Below, piece by piece: positions 1-7,234 of a stretch of DNA of 39,984 bases. The position numbers and the translations under genes were made by a program. The stretch's first letter is position 1. The number at the start of each line of letters is the position of its first letter. The notes under the pieces were generated by a model. The model did no database searches, had not been told where the DNA came from, and saw only the letters and a list, made by a program, of their open reading frames with translations. This DNA is from Burkholderiales bacterium (GTDB lineage Bacteria > Pseudomonadota > Gammaproteobacteria > Burkholderiales > Burkholderiaceae_C). Location: positions 1 to 39,984 of the forward strand of contig JAIXKR010000048.1 in assembly GCA_026932235.1 (NCBI GenBank), given 5' to 3'.

Positions 1-262
1 AGCGCGGGATGCGGCAGATGTAGCTCTGGTAGTAGGCGTCGCCCTGGATGACCTCCATCTGGTCACCCCCGCCCAGGATGCCCACCGCCAGCATCCCTGC
101 CGCGTGGATCAGTTCGCGCGGGACGTAGACCGGCATGTAGCCGATCGCCTTGCGGCCGGGAACGGCCGCCTTCCACTGCTTCACGCAGTCGAAGTGCAGG
201 TCTTCGAACAGCGCCTCGCAGCGCTGCACGATGCGGCTGACTTCGGGCAGGGGTGTGCTCAT
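1..262 (-). CDS. bcrC: Benzoyl-CoA reductase subunit C (BcrC), N-terminal part
   Basis: The first 87 codons of a gene that runs off the left edge. The peptide begins MSTPLPEVSRIV and contains KAIGYMPVYVPRELIHAAGM, GGGDQMEVIQGDAYYQSY and a cysteine in YICRIPR. This is the N-terminal pattern of the BcrC/HgdB-like subunits of ATP-dependent class I benzoyl-CoA reductase, which reduces benzoyl-CoA to cyclohexa-1,5-diene-1-carbonyl-CoA. The cysteine is of the kind that binds the active-site cluster in this family. Its ATG shares one base with the dch stop (TGATG), so it is translationally coupled and last in the visible had-oah-dch-bcrC run. The other reductase subunits and the ferredoxin gene probably lie beyond the edge. 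A related 2-hydroxyacyl-CoA dehydratase subunit is the alternative, but the neighbours argue for BcrC. Confidence 0.88.
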   Translation of the reverse strand, partial: MSTPLPEVSRIVQRCEALFEDLHFDCVKQWKAAVPGRKAIGYMPVYVPRELIHAAGMLAVGILGGGDQMEVIQGDAYYQSYICRIPR

Positions 263-1041
263 CAACGGTGCTCCCAGGTTGGTGCGCGCTTGGCGAGGAA
301 GGCGCCCAGCCCCTCGTTGGCGTCGCGGGTTCGCATCAGGCTCTGCAGGTAAAGGGTTTCGACGCGCGCGAGGTCCGCGCGCAACGCGGCCAGGCGCGGC
401 GCGCGCACGGCCTGCATCGCGTGCGCGAGGGCCGCGGCGCTGCGCGGCGCCAGGTGTTCGTCGAAGTAGGCCAGGGCCGCGGCCACCGGGTCCTCGGCCA
501 GCTCCTGCACGAGGCCGAGCTGGTACGCGCGCTGGCCGTCGATGCTGCGCCCCGAGCACAGCAGATCCTCGGCGGCGACGGCGTTCATGCGCCAGGGCAG
601 CAGGCAGCTCGCCGCCGGCGCGAAGACGCCGAGCTTGATCTCGGGCTGGCCGAACTGGGCACCGGGCGTCGCGAAGATCGGTCCGCCCGCCAGCGCGATC
701 TCGAGACCGCCGCCCAGGCACTGGCCGCGCACGGCGACCAGCACCGGCACGCGAAAGCCCGCGAGCGCCAGGATCAGCGCGTGCAGCGAGGCGAGCATCG
801 CCGCGCAGCGATCGGCCAGATGCTCCTCGACGCTTGCGCCGAAGCTGAAGTGAGGGCCCTCGGCGTCGAGCAGCACGCCGCGCAGCGCGGCATGGTCGCG
901 GTGCGCGTCCAGCGCCGCCTGCAGCGCGCCGATCATCTCGGCGTCGCAGATGTTGGCCTTGGGGCGCGCGAGCGTGAGGTGCAGCAGCGCACCGTCGCGC
1001 TCGAGCGCGACCTTCAGCGGGCCGGCTGCAGCCTCAGCCAT
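262..1041 (-). CDS. dch: Cyclohexa-1,5-diene-1-carbonyl-CoA hydratase
   Basis: A 259-residue crotonase-fold enzyme. It adds water to the dienoyl-CoA made by benzoyl-CoA reductase, giving 6-hydroxycyclohex-1-ene-1-carbonyl-CoA, in the cytoplasm. Diagnostic stretches are GPHFSFGASVEEH near residue 62, RGQCLGGGLEIALAGG near 104 (oxyanion hole), FGQPEIKLGVFAPAASCLLP near 128 and LLCSGRSIDG near 160. These are the Dch-specific forms of the crotonase motifs, not those of generic enoyl-CoA hydratases. Length fits the family. The start overlaps the end of oah by 8 bases and the stop overlaps the bcrC start, so the three genes are read as one coupled transcript. Confidence 0.93.
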   Translation of the reverse strand: MAEAAAGPLKVALERDGALLHLTLARPKANICDAEMIGALQAALDAHRDHAALRGVLLDAEGPHFSFGASVEEHLADRCAAMLASLHALILALAGFRVPVLVAVRGQCLGGGLEIALAGGPIFATPGAQFGQPEIKLGVFAPAASCLLPWRMNAVAAEDLLCSGRSIDGQRAYQLGLVQELAEDPVAAALAYFDEHLAPRSAAALAHAMQAVRAPRLAALRADLARVETLYLQSLMRTRDANEGLGAFLAKRAPTWEHR

Positions 1042-2158
1042 GCTTCTTGCCCTTGGGCTGGATCTCGTCGTGCAGGCTGCCGACCCAGGACTGGCCGGCG
1101 GCGAGCTTCTGGCGCAGCAGCACGAAGTCGACCTCGCGATCGTCCTTGGGGCCGTAGTTGAACGCAGTGAAGCCGGCGCGCGCCTCGGTCACCATGTTCA
1201 GCGCCAGCCACGCGCGCGAGTTCTCCTTGTTGCGGTTCCAGGCGTCGAGCTTGGGCTTGCGCAGCTCCTCGAGCGACTTGGTCGTGCAGTCGGGGAAGGT
1301 GAGCAGGATCTTGGCGCACAGCTCCTCGACCTTGGCGTCGAGCATCGACAGGTCGACCGTGCCCTTCTTCATCAGCGCCTTGCCTTCTTCCAGTGCCGCG
1401 CCGGTCTTGGGTTCGCCGTAGACGTTACGGCCGTACTCGTCGACCATGCGCTGCGTCTCGACGAGCGGGTTGGCGACCCACTTGCCGTCGACCTTGAGCG
1501 CCGGCACGATGTCGGTCAGGATGCCCATCTGGTAGGCCTTGTGCGCGCTGAAGGGCTCGCACAGCACGCAGGCGGCCATCGCGCGCTCGGCGCCGATGAC
1601 CACGGGCAGGAAGTCGGTGGCGCCGCCGATCGGGGCCGAGCCGTGCTTGGGACCGGCCTGGCCGTAGCGAGCGAGGTCGGAGGAGACCGAGAAGTCGCAG
1701 GCCATGCCGATCTCCTGGCCGCCGCCGATGCGCATGCCGTTGACGCGGCAGATCACCGGCTTGTCGCAGCCGATGATGGCGCTGACCATGTCGTTGAAGA
1801 GCCGCATGTACTGGCGGTACTCCTGCGGGTGGCCGGCGTAGTACTCGGCGTACTCCTTGGTGTTGCCGCCGGTGCAGAAGGCCTTGTCGCCGGCGCCGGT
1901 GAAGACCACGCAGGCCACATCGCGCGCATTGCTGGCGGCACGGAAGGCGAGGATCACGCCCTTCACCATGTCGGTGGTGTAGCTGTTGTACTGGCTCGGG
2001 TTGTCGAGCGTGATCCAGGCGTGATAGAGGCCGGGGACGACTTCGCCGTTGGGCAGCTTGGCCGGGCGCTTCTCGTACCGTACGCCGGGCCGGCTGATGT
2101 CGTCCACCAGGTCGTGGTTCTTGAACTCGCGTTGCGGCTGGGTGGTGGGGGCATTCAT
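1034..2158 (-). CDS. oah: 6-oxocyclohex-1-ene-1-carbonyl-CoA hydrolase
   Basis: A 374-residue member of the crotonase superfamily that cleaves the alicyclic ring by water addition and C-C bond hydrolysis, giving 3-hydroxypimelyl-CoA. Visible signatures are YHAWITLDNPSQYNSYTTDM near residue 45, VVFTGAGDKAFCTGGNTKEY near 84, NGMRIGGGQEIGMACDFS near 140 and YGQAGPKHGSAPIGGATDF near 165. The size and the GGNTKEYAEYYAGHP region are typical of Oah, which is longer than ordinary enoyl-CoA hydratases. GGAG stands 8 bases upstream of the ATG. It sits between had and dch in the operon; a GC-rich stem-loop lies in the 103-base gap to had. Confidence 0.95.
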   Translation of the reverse strand: MNAPTTQPQREFKNHDLVDDISRPGVRYEKRPAKLPNGEVVPGLYHAWITLDNPSQYNSYTTDMVKGVILAFRAASNARDVACVVFTGAGDKAFCTGGNTKEYAEYYAGHPQEYRQYMRLFNDMVSAIIGCDKPVICRVNGMRIGGGQEIGMACDFSVSSDLARYGQAGPKHGSAPIGGATDFLPVVIGAERAMAACVLCEPFSAHKAYQMGILTDIVPALKVDGKWVANPLVETQRMVDEYGRNVYGEPKTGAALEEGKALMKKGTVDLSMLDAKVEELCAKILLTFPDCTTKSLEELRKPKLDAWNRNKENSRAWLALNMVTEARAGFTAFNYGPKDDREVDFVLLRQKLAAGQSWVGSLHDEIQPKGKKHG

Positions 2159-2208
2159 CGGTCGTTCTCCAGGTCGGGTTCGAAAAGGTCGGGATTCGGA
2201 TGCGGCCT

Positions 2209-2238
2209 GGCGGCTGCGCTCCGCGGCGCGCGGCCGCC
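2209..2238 (-). other. Stem-loop between had and oah
   Basis: Bases 2209-2219 (GGCGGCTGCGC) pair with 2228-2238 (GCGCGGCCGCC) as an 11-bp stem with one G-T pair and an 8-base loop. It lies in the longest gap of the operon and has no following T-run, so it looks like an mRNA processing or stabilising element, not a terminator. The function is inferred. Confidence 0.45.
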
Positions 2239-2261
2239 GCCACGCGCCTGGGGCCCCGGGT

Positions 2262-3329
2262 TCAGGGCACCATCACGGCACGTCGCGTGATCTCGCGATC
2301 ATGGACGGCCTTGAAGACATCGTTGATGCGGTCCAGCGGATGCGTCTCGACGAAGGGCGCCAGGCGCACGCGCCCGTCGAGGACCAGGTCCAGGGCCGCA
2401 GGGTAGTACTCGGGCGGGCAACCCCAGTTGCCGATGGCGCGCGCGTCGAAGGCCATCAGGTTGGAGAGGCGCACTTCCACCTTGTCCATGGTGAAGCCCA
2501 CCACCGACAGCGTGGCGCCGTGCACGAGCAGGTTGAAGGCGCTGGTCTGGCCCGCCGCCGTGCCCGAGCATTCGAAGATCTTCCACTCGGTGCTGCGCAG
2601 GCCGGCGCTGCGCGCGAACTCGGCGATCGCCTTCTTCAGGCCCTTGGCGTCGTAGTCGCGCGCGTTCAGCGCCAACGCCGCGCCGCCCTCGTCCTTGGCC
2701 GAAGCGAGCTTGCGTGCGTCGACATCGATGGCCACCACCTGCGCGCCGAAGGCGCGCGCCACCTGCACGCAGTAGCCGCCGACCCCGCCCACGCCGTTGA
2801 CGATGGCCAGGTCGCCGGGCTCGACGCCGGCGCGGCGCACCGCCTGGTAGGGCGTGGTCAGCGCATCGGCGACGATGGAGACCTGCGCCAGCGTGAGGCC
2901 GGCCTTGGCCAGGCGCTCCTCGTCGACCGCGCACAGCCCGCGCGCAGGCACGACGATGTGCGAGCCGAAGCCGCCCTGGATGTCGTTGCCGGGCATCTTC
3001 TGGCTGCGGCAGATGGTGGCCTGGCCGCGCTTGCACAGATCGCACTCGCCGCAGGGCAGCACCGCCGGCACGATGACGGCGCGGTGCAGCCAGGCCTCGG
3101 CGCCGGCGCCCGCGGCGACGACGCGGCCGCTGATCTCGTGGCCCAGGGCCAGCGGCAGCGGCTGGTTGGTGCGCACGCCGTCGTAGTAGTAGCCCAGGTC
3201 GGTGTGGCAGACGCCGCAGCCGGCCACTGCCACCACCACCTCGCCGTCGCCGGCATGGGCGATGAAGTCCGCACGCTGCAGCGGCGCACCTGCAGCAGTG
3301 AACATCCAGCGGTGGGCGGCAATGCTCAT
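2262..3329 (-). CDS. had: 6-hydroxycyclohex-1-ene-1-carbonyl-CoA dehydrogenase
   Basis: A 355-residue zinc-type medium-chain dehydrogenase that oxidises the alcohol made by Dch to 6-oxocyclohex-1-ene-1-carbonyl-CoA with NAD+. The sequence shows the catalytic-zinc region GCGVCHTD (C38, C41, H42) and GHE (H64-E65). A structural-zinc set [15 protein letters not shown] follows (C93, C96, C99, C107), as does a Rossmann loop [10 protein letters not shown] chose the ATG at 3329 because GAAGGAAG lies just upstream. A longer in-frame start at 3365 would add 12 residues with no family support. It is the first gene of the minus-strand operon and shares a 243-base control region with korA. Confidence 0.93.
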   Translation of the reverse strand: MSIAAHRWMFTAAGAPLQRADFIAHAGDGEVVVAVAGCGVCHTDLGYYYDGVRTNQPLPLALGHEISGRVVAAGAGAEAWLHRAVIVPAVLPCGECDLCKRGQATICRSQKMPGNDIQGGFGSHIVVPARGLCAVDEERLAKAGLTLAQVSIVADALTTPYQAVRRAGVEPGDLAIVNGVGGVGGYCVQVARAFGAQVVAIDVDARKLASAKDEGGAALALNARDYDAKGLKKAIAEFARSAGLRSTEWKIFECSGTAAGQTSAFNLLVHGATLSVVGFTMDKVEVRLSNLMAFDARAIGNWGCPPEYYPAALDLVLDGRVRLAPFVETHPLDRINDVFKAVHDREITRRAVMVP

Positions 3330-3418
3330 CGAAAGGCTTCCTTCTCGAGTCGGGCTGCGCGCCATCGTGTGCCCCGCGGCTGCAGCGCTCGCGGCGCCGA
3401 AGCCACAGCCGGGGCGGG

Positions 3419-3447
3419 TTGACAGAACGCTAGCGCGTCATTACGGT
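3419..3447 (+). promoter_or_regulatory. Candidate sigma70 promoter for korA
   Basis: A perfect TTGACA (3419-3424) is followed, after 17 bases, by TACGGT (3442-3447), which matches the -10 consensus at only three of six positions. The site lies about 125 bases before korA in the had/korA divergent region. A strong -35 with a weak -10 is the pattern of an activator-dependent promoter. Confidence 0.45.
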
Positions 3448-3465
3448 ATTGCAGTACTGATTTAC

Positions 3466-3518
3466 CCGTTTGAGGGCATTCTCAGCCGTTTTTACGGCGA
3501 CCGTTTGCGCTGGATCAG
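3466..3518. promoter_or_regulatory. Candidate operator repeats and FNR-like site
   Basis: CCGTTT occurs at 3466-3471, 3486-3491 and 3501-3506. The middle copy is part of the inverted repeat GCCGT-TTTT-ACGGC. Directly after the third copy, TTGCG-N4-ATCAG (3505-3518) matches 7 of the 10 fixed positions of the FNR consensus TTGAT-N4-ATCAA. Oxygen control by an FNR-type regulator is known for anaerobic benzoate genes in other betaproteobacteria (AcpR in Azoarcus). Its use here is inferred. Confidence 0.3.
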
Positions 3519-3572
3519 ACGCATGCACGGCGCTCGCGGGTTCACTTGCAGGCATCGAACCGGAGGAGCTTC

Positions 3573-5351
3573 ATGCCCCCTAAACCCCCCCAAGCGAGCA
3601 CGTCCTCGCGCAGCTTCTCGCTGGCCATCGCCGGCAGCGGCGGCGCCGGCGTGATGACCGCTGGCACGCTGCTGCTCGATGCCGCCGCGCGTGCCGGCCT
3701 CTACGGCCTGATGGTGCGCACCAGCGGCCCGCAGATCCGCGGCGGTGAGGCCGCGGCGCTGATCCGCATTTCGCCGCAGCCCGTGGCGACCCTGGACGAT
3801 CGCTTCGACGCCCTGCTCGCCGTCGATTGGCAGAACCTCAACCGCTTCGGCGACGAGATCCCGATCGCCGCGGGCAGCCTGCTCGTCGGCGACAGCGACG
3901 CGGGCGATGCGCCCGAGGTCTTCCTGCAGACCGGCGCACGCCTGGTCACGGTGCCGATGAAGAAGTCCGCCAAGGCCGCCGGCGGCGGCTGGGTGAACAT
4001 GATCGTGCTCGGCCTGGCCGGCACGCTGGTGGGCCTGCCCGCGCAGGCGCTCGAGGACGCGCTGCGCGCGAGCTGGAAGCGCAGCGCCGAGGCCCTGGCC
4101 TCCAACGTCGCCACCCTGCAGCAGGGCATCGCCATGGCGCAGGGCATCGAGGGCGAGCGTCCGCAGCCGCTGGCCATCCCGGCCGGGGGCAGCGGCGCGG
4201 GCCGCTGGCTGATCTCGGGCAACGAGGCCGCAGGCTGCGGCGCGCTGCGCGGCGGCGTGCGCTTCGTCGCCGCCTACCCGATCACGCCGGCCACCGAGCT
4301 GCTCGAGTGGATGTCGCCGGCGCTCACGCGCATGGGCGGCAGCCTGCTGCAGGCCGAGGACGAGCTGGCCTCGGTGAACATGATCATCGGCGCTTCCTAC
4401 GGCGGCGTGCCCTCGCTCACCGCGACCGCGGGCCCGGGGCTTGCCCTCATGACCGAGGCCATCGGCCTGGCGGTGGCCGCCGAGGTGCCGATCGTCGTCG
4501 TCGACGTCATGCGCGGCGGCCCCTCCACCGGCATCCCGGCCAAGAGCGAGCAGAGCGACCTCTCCTTCGCCGTCGACGGACTGCACGGCGACGCGCCGCG
4601 CCTGGTGCTGGCACCCAACAGCATCGCCGACTGCCTGGACACCGCCGAGTGGACGGTGCAGCTGGCCGAGGCGCTGCAGGCGCCGGCGATCCTGCTCTCC
4701 GACCAGTTCATGGGCCAGTCGCGCTCGGTCATCGACGCGCCCCGCAGCGAGGCGAAGCCGGCCGAGCGCCTGGTCGCCGAGGCCCACGCGCCGGGCTACC
4801 TGCGCTACCTCGACACGCCTTCGGGCGTCTCGCCCATGGCCATCCCCGGCACGCCGGGCGTGACCTACACCGCCGACGGCCTCGAGCACACCGAGCGCGG
4901 CATCCCCAGCAGCCAGGCGCGCGACCATGTCAAGCAGCTCGACAAGCGCCTGCGCAAGCTCGTGCAGTACGACTACGGCCCGCGCTGGGCCGACGTCGAG
5001 GGCGACGCCGACCTCGCCATCATCACCTTCGGCTCCACCACCGGCGCCGTGCGCGAGGCCATCGCGCGCGCCGCCGCGCAGGGCACGGCGCTGCGCCTGG
5101 TCTCGCTGCGCCTGCTCTCGCCGCTCAAGCCCGAGCTGCTCGCGCAGGCCTTGGCCGGCGTGCGCCAGGTGCTGGTCGTGGAGCAGAACCACAGCGGCCA
5201 GCTGCTGCGCTACCTGCGCAGCCGCTGCGACCTGCCCGGCCGTGCCAGCGGCCTGCATCGACCGGGTCCGCTGCCGCTGCGCCCCGGCGAACTGGCCGAC
5301 GCCTTCATCGACTGGGCCACCGCCCACGCCCGCACCGGAGTGCCCGCATGA
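3573..5351 (+). CDS. korA: 2-oxoacid:ferredoxin oxidoreductase, alpha subunit (gamma-alpha fusion)
   Basis: A 592-residue protein with a gamma-type domain at the N-terminus (AIAGSGGAGVMTAG near residue 18, RTSGPQIRGGEAAALIRIS near 49). This is joined to an alpha-type pyruvate:ferredoxin oxidoreductase domain beginning near residue 210, with FVAAYPITPATELLEW at about 230. With KorB it would oxidise a 2-oxoacid, probably 2-oxoglutarate, to the acyl-CoA and pass low-potential electrons to ferredoxin, which benzoyl-CoA reductase consumes. The ATG at 3573 is chosen because GGAGGAG lies 5 bases upstream; a start 9 codons earlier has no such site. The stop overlaps the korB start (ATGA). Confidence 0.9.
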   Translation: MPPKPPQASTSSRSFSLAIAGSGGAGVMTAGTLLLDAAARAGLYGLMVRTSGPQIRGGEAAALIRISPQPVATLDDRFDALLAVDWQNLNRFGDEIPIAAGSLLVGDSDAGDAPEVFLQTGARLVTVPMKKSAKAAGGGWVNMIVLGLAGTLVGLPAQALEDALRASWKRSAEALASNVATLQQGIAMAQGIEGERPQPLAIPAGGSGAGRWLISGNEAAGCGALRGGVRFVAAYPITPATELLEWMSPALTRMGGSLLQAEDELASVNMIIGASYGGVPSLTATAGPGLALMTEAIGLAVAAEVPIVVVDVMRGGPSTGIPAKSEQSDLSFAVDGLHGDAPRLVLAPNSIADCLDTAEWTVQLAEALQAPAILLSDQFMGQSRSVIDAPRSEAKPAERLVAEAHAPGYLRYLDTPSGVSPMAIPGTPGVTYTADGLEHTERGIPSSQARDHVKQLDKRLRKLVQYDYGPRWADVEGDADLAIITFGSTTGAVREAIARAAAQGTALRLVSLRLLSPLKPELLAQALAGVRQVLVVEQNHSGQLLRYLRSRCDLPGRASGLHRPGPLPLRPGELADAFIDWATAHARTGVPA

Positions 5352-6181
5352 ACGACATGACCGAAGCCGCCAAGCTCACCGCCGCGGATTTCAAGTCCGA
5401 CTACAAGCCGGTCTGGTGCCCCGGATGCGGCGACTTCTCCGTGCTCGGCGCGATCACGCGCGCGCTGGCCATCATCGGCCGGCCGCCGCACGAGGTCGCC
5501 GTCGTCTCGGGCATCGGCTGCAGCTCGCGCATCCCCGCCTACACCACCTGCTACGGCTTTCACGGCGTGCACGGCCGCGCGCTGGCCGCCGGCACCGGCC
5601 TGAAGGTGGCGCGGCCCGACCTGACGGTGGTCGTCACCGGCGGCGACGGCGACGGCTACTCGATCGGCGGCAACCACTTCATGCACGCCTGCCGACGCAA
5701 CATGGACCTCACCTACATCGTGATGGACAACCATGTCTACGGCATGACCAAGGGCCAGGCCTCGCCCACCACCGAACCCGACTGGGACAACAAGCTCATG
5801 CCCGGCGGCACCGGCATCCGCTCCTTCCACCCCCTGGTGATCGCGCTGGCCGCCGGCGCCAACTTCGTCGCGCGCGGCTTTGCCGGCGATCCCAACGGCG
5901 CCGCCGAACTCATCGCGCAGGGCATCCGCCATCCGGGCTTCTCGTTCATCGAGATCCTGAGCCCCTGCGTCACCTTCCGCCCCGAGCAGCGCGCCTGGAA
6001 GGAGCACATCCACCGTGCCGCCGTGCCCGAGACCGACGATCCGGCGCGCGCGGCGCGCCGCCTCATGACCGACGACGGCTTCAACGTCGGCGTTCTCTAT
6101 GCGGGCGAGCGCACGCCCTACGCCAAGAAGCCCGCCGCCAGCGCGACGCTGACGGAGATCGAAGAGGAGTTCGCGCTGTGA
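5348..6181 (+). CDS. korB: 2-oxoacid:ferredoxin oxidoreductase, beta subunit
   Basis: A 277-residue thiamine-diphosphate-binding subunit. CPGCGDFS (C24, C27), GIGCSS (C58) and LSPCVTF (C207) supply the four cysteines that hold the 4Fe-4S cluster in KorB-type subunits. TGGDGDGYSIGGNHF near residue 97 with YIVMDNHVYGMTKGQ near 123 is the thiamine-diphosphate/Mg2+ motif. It is the partner of KorA and is translationally coupled to it on both sides: ATGA with korA and GTGA with the next gene. The benzoyl-CoA neighbourhood makes 2-oxoglutarate the probable substrate, as in Thauera, but the sequence alone does not fix the substrate. Confidence 0.92.
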   Translation: MNDMTEAAKLTAADFKSDYKPVWCPGCGDFSVLGAITRALAIIGRPPHEVAVVSGIGCSSRIPAYTTCYGFHGVHGRALAAGTGLKVARPDLTVVVTGGDGDGYSIGGNHFMHACRRNMDLTYIVMDNHVYGMTKGQASPTTEPDWDNKLMPGGTGIRSFHPLVIALAAGANFVARGFAGDPNGAAELIAQGIRHPGFSFIEILSPCVTFRPEQRAWKEHIHRAAVPETDDPARAARRLMTDDGFNVGVLYAGERTPYAKKPAASATLTEIEEEFAL

Positions 6182-6717
6182 CCCGCTTGCACAAGCCCGG
6201 TGCGCAGGCCGCGCCCAAGACCCTGACCGAGCTCATGGGCCAGGCCCTGACGATGGAGCGTGAAGCCGTGGCCCGCTACAACGAGCTGGCCGACATGATG
6301 GAGACGGCCAACAACCCCGAGGTGGCCGCCCTCTTCCGCAAGATGGCCGGCTACGAGCAGATCCACGTCAACCAGATCCTGGCCGACATGGGCTGGGCCG
6401 ACGACGTCGTGGTGCCGCGCCAGAGCGGCTTCTGGAACACGCCCGAATCGCCCGAGGTCGTGCCCATCGAGGAGATGCACTATCTCATGCACCCCTGGCA
6501 CGCGCTGCAGCTGGCGCTGGCCGCCGAGCAGCGCGCCGAGGCCTTCTTCGCCGAGCTCGCCGGCACCGCCGCGAGCGAGGCCGTACGCCAGGCCGCCGAG
6601 GAGATGCGCCAGGAAGAGGCCGAGCACGTCACCATGGTGCGCGCGTGGCTGGACAAGGTGCCCAAGCCCGACGACGACTGGGCCGACGACCCCGATCCGC
6701 CCCGCTACACCGACTGA
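6178..6717 (+). CDS. Ferritin-like/rubrerythrin-family diiron protein
   Basis: A 179-residue, mostly helical protein with a diiron four-helix-bundle pattern: E27/E29 in MEREAVARY, E60-x-x-H63 in GYEQIHVNQ, E117 in LAAEQRAEAFF and E147-x-x-H150 in EEAEHVTM. No rubredoxin CxxC domain is present, so it is the ferritin-like half only. The start is GTG at 6178, inside the korB stop, with GAAGAGGAG eight bases upstream. Tight coupling to korB suggests a job tied to the oxygen-sensitive iron-sulfur enzymes of this pathway, such as peroxide or oxygen removal or iron handling. That role is inference. The acidic tail DDDWADDPDPP is unusual. Confidence 0.75.
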   Translation: MTRLHKPGAQAAPKTLTELMGQALTMEREAVARYNELADMMETANNPEVAALFRKMAGYEQIHVNQILADMGWADDVVVPRQSGFWNTPESPEVVPIEEMHYLMHPWHALQLALAAEQRAEAFFAELAGTAASEAVRQAAEEMRQEEAEHVTMVRAWLDKVPKPDDDWADDPDPPRYTD

Positions 6718-6740
6718 CCCCAACCACCGGAGATTCGCGC

Positions 6741-7142
6741 ATGCAGACCTTGTTGCCCGACGGCTGGAAGGCCCCCATCGGCTATGCCAACGGCATCGCC
6801 GCACCCGCGGGCGCACGCATCGTCTTCATCGCCGGCCAGGTGGGCTGGAACGCGCAGCAGGTCTTCGAGAGCGAGGAACTGCTGCCGCAGTTCGGGCAGG
6901 CGCTGCGCAACATACTCGCGGTGCTCGCCGAAGCCGGCGGACGCCCCGAGCACATCTGCCGCATGACCGCGTACTGCTGCGACAAGCCCGGCTACCTGGC
7001 GGTGCGCAAACAGCTCGGCGCGGTCTGGCGCGAGCACATGGGCACGCACTACCCAGCGATGAGCATGATTTTCGTTTCCGACCTGCTCGACCATCCGGGC
7101 AAGATCGAACTCGAAGCGACAGCCGCGGTCCCAGCGGCCTGA
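6741..7142 (+). CDS. RidA/YjgF-family protein lacking the usual arginine
   Basis: A 133-residue member of the trimeric Rid family: RIVFIAGQVGWN near residue 25, LLPQFGQALRNILAVLAEAG near 50 and KIELEATAAV at the end. Deaminating RidA proteins carry an arginine in a PARSxVxV stretch; here the region reads YPAMSMIFVSDLL, so that arginine is missing and classical imine deaminase activity is doubtful. GGAG stands 8 bases before the ATG. It lies 23 bases after the ferritin-like gene, in the same direction as korAB, so it probably belongs to the same transcript. Related proteins recur in aromatic catabolic clusters without a settled function. Confidence 0.75.
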   Translation: MQTLLPDGWKAPIGYANGIAAPAGARIVFIAGQVGWNAQQVFESEELLPQFGQALRNILAVLAEAGGRPEHICRMTAYCCDKPGYLAVRKQLGAVWREHMGTHYPAMSMIFVSDLLDHPGKIELEATAAVPAA

Positions 7143-7234
7143 GGCACCCGAACCTCGCCCTGCGCGGCCTTCGCGCGGCCCGATGCCGCACCGCTAAGAT
7201 CGAGCCCCAATCACAACCAACCCGGAGACAAACC

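Noticed and set aside
262-1161. Long plus-strand open frames opposite dch and oah (for example 253-1161 and 950-2290)
   Set aside because: They mirror the minus-strand genes, have Arg/Ala/Gly-rich shadow composition and no family motifs. High GC makes such antisense frames common.
3492-5327. A 611-codon minus-strand frame opposite korA
   Set aside because: It is composed of Gln/Gly/His/Arg-rich sequence without motifs, and the korA protein on the other strand is conserved throughout.
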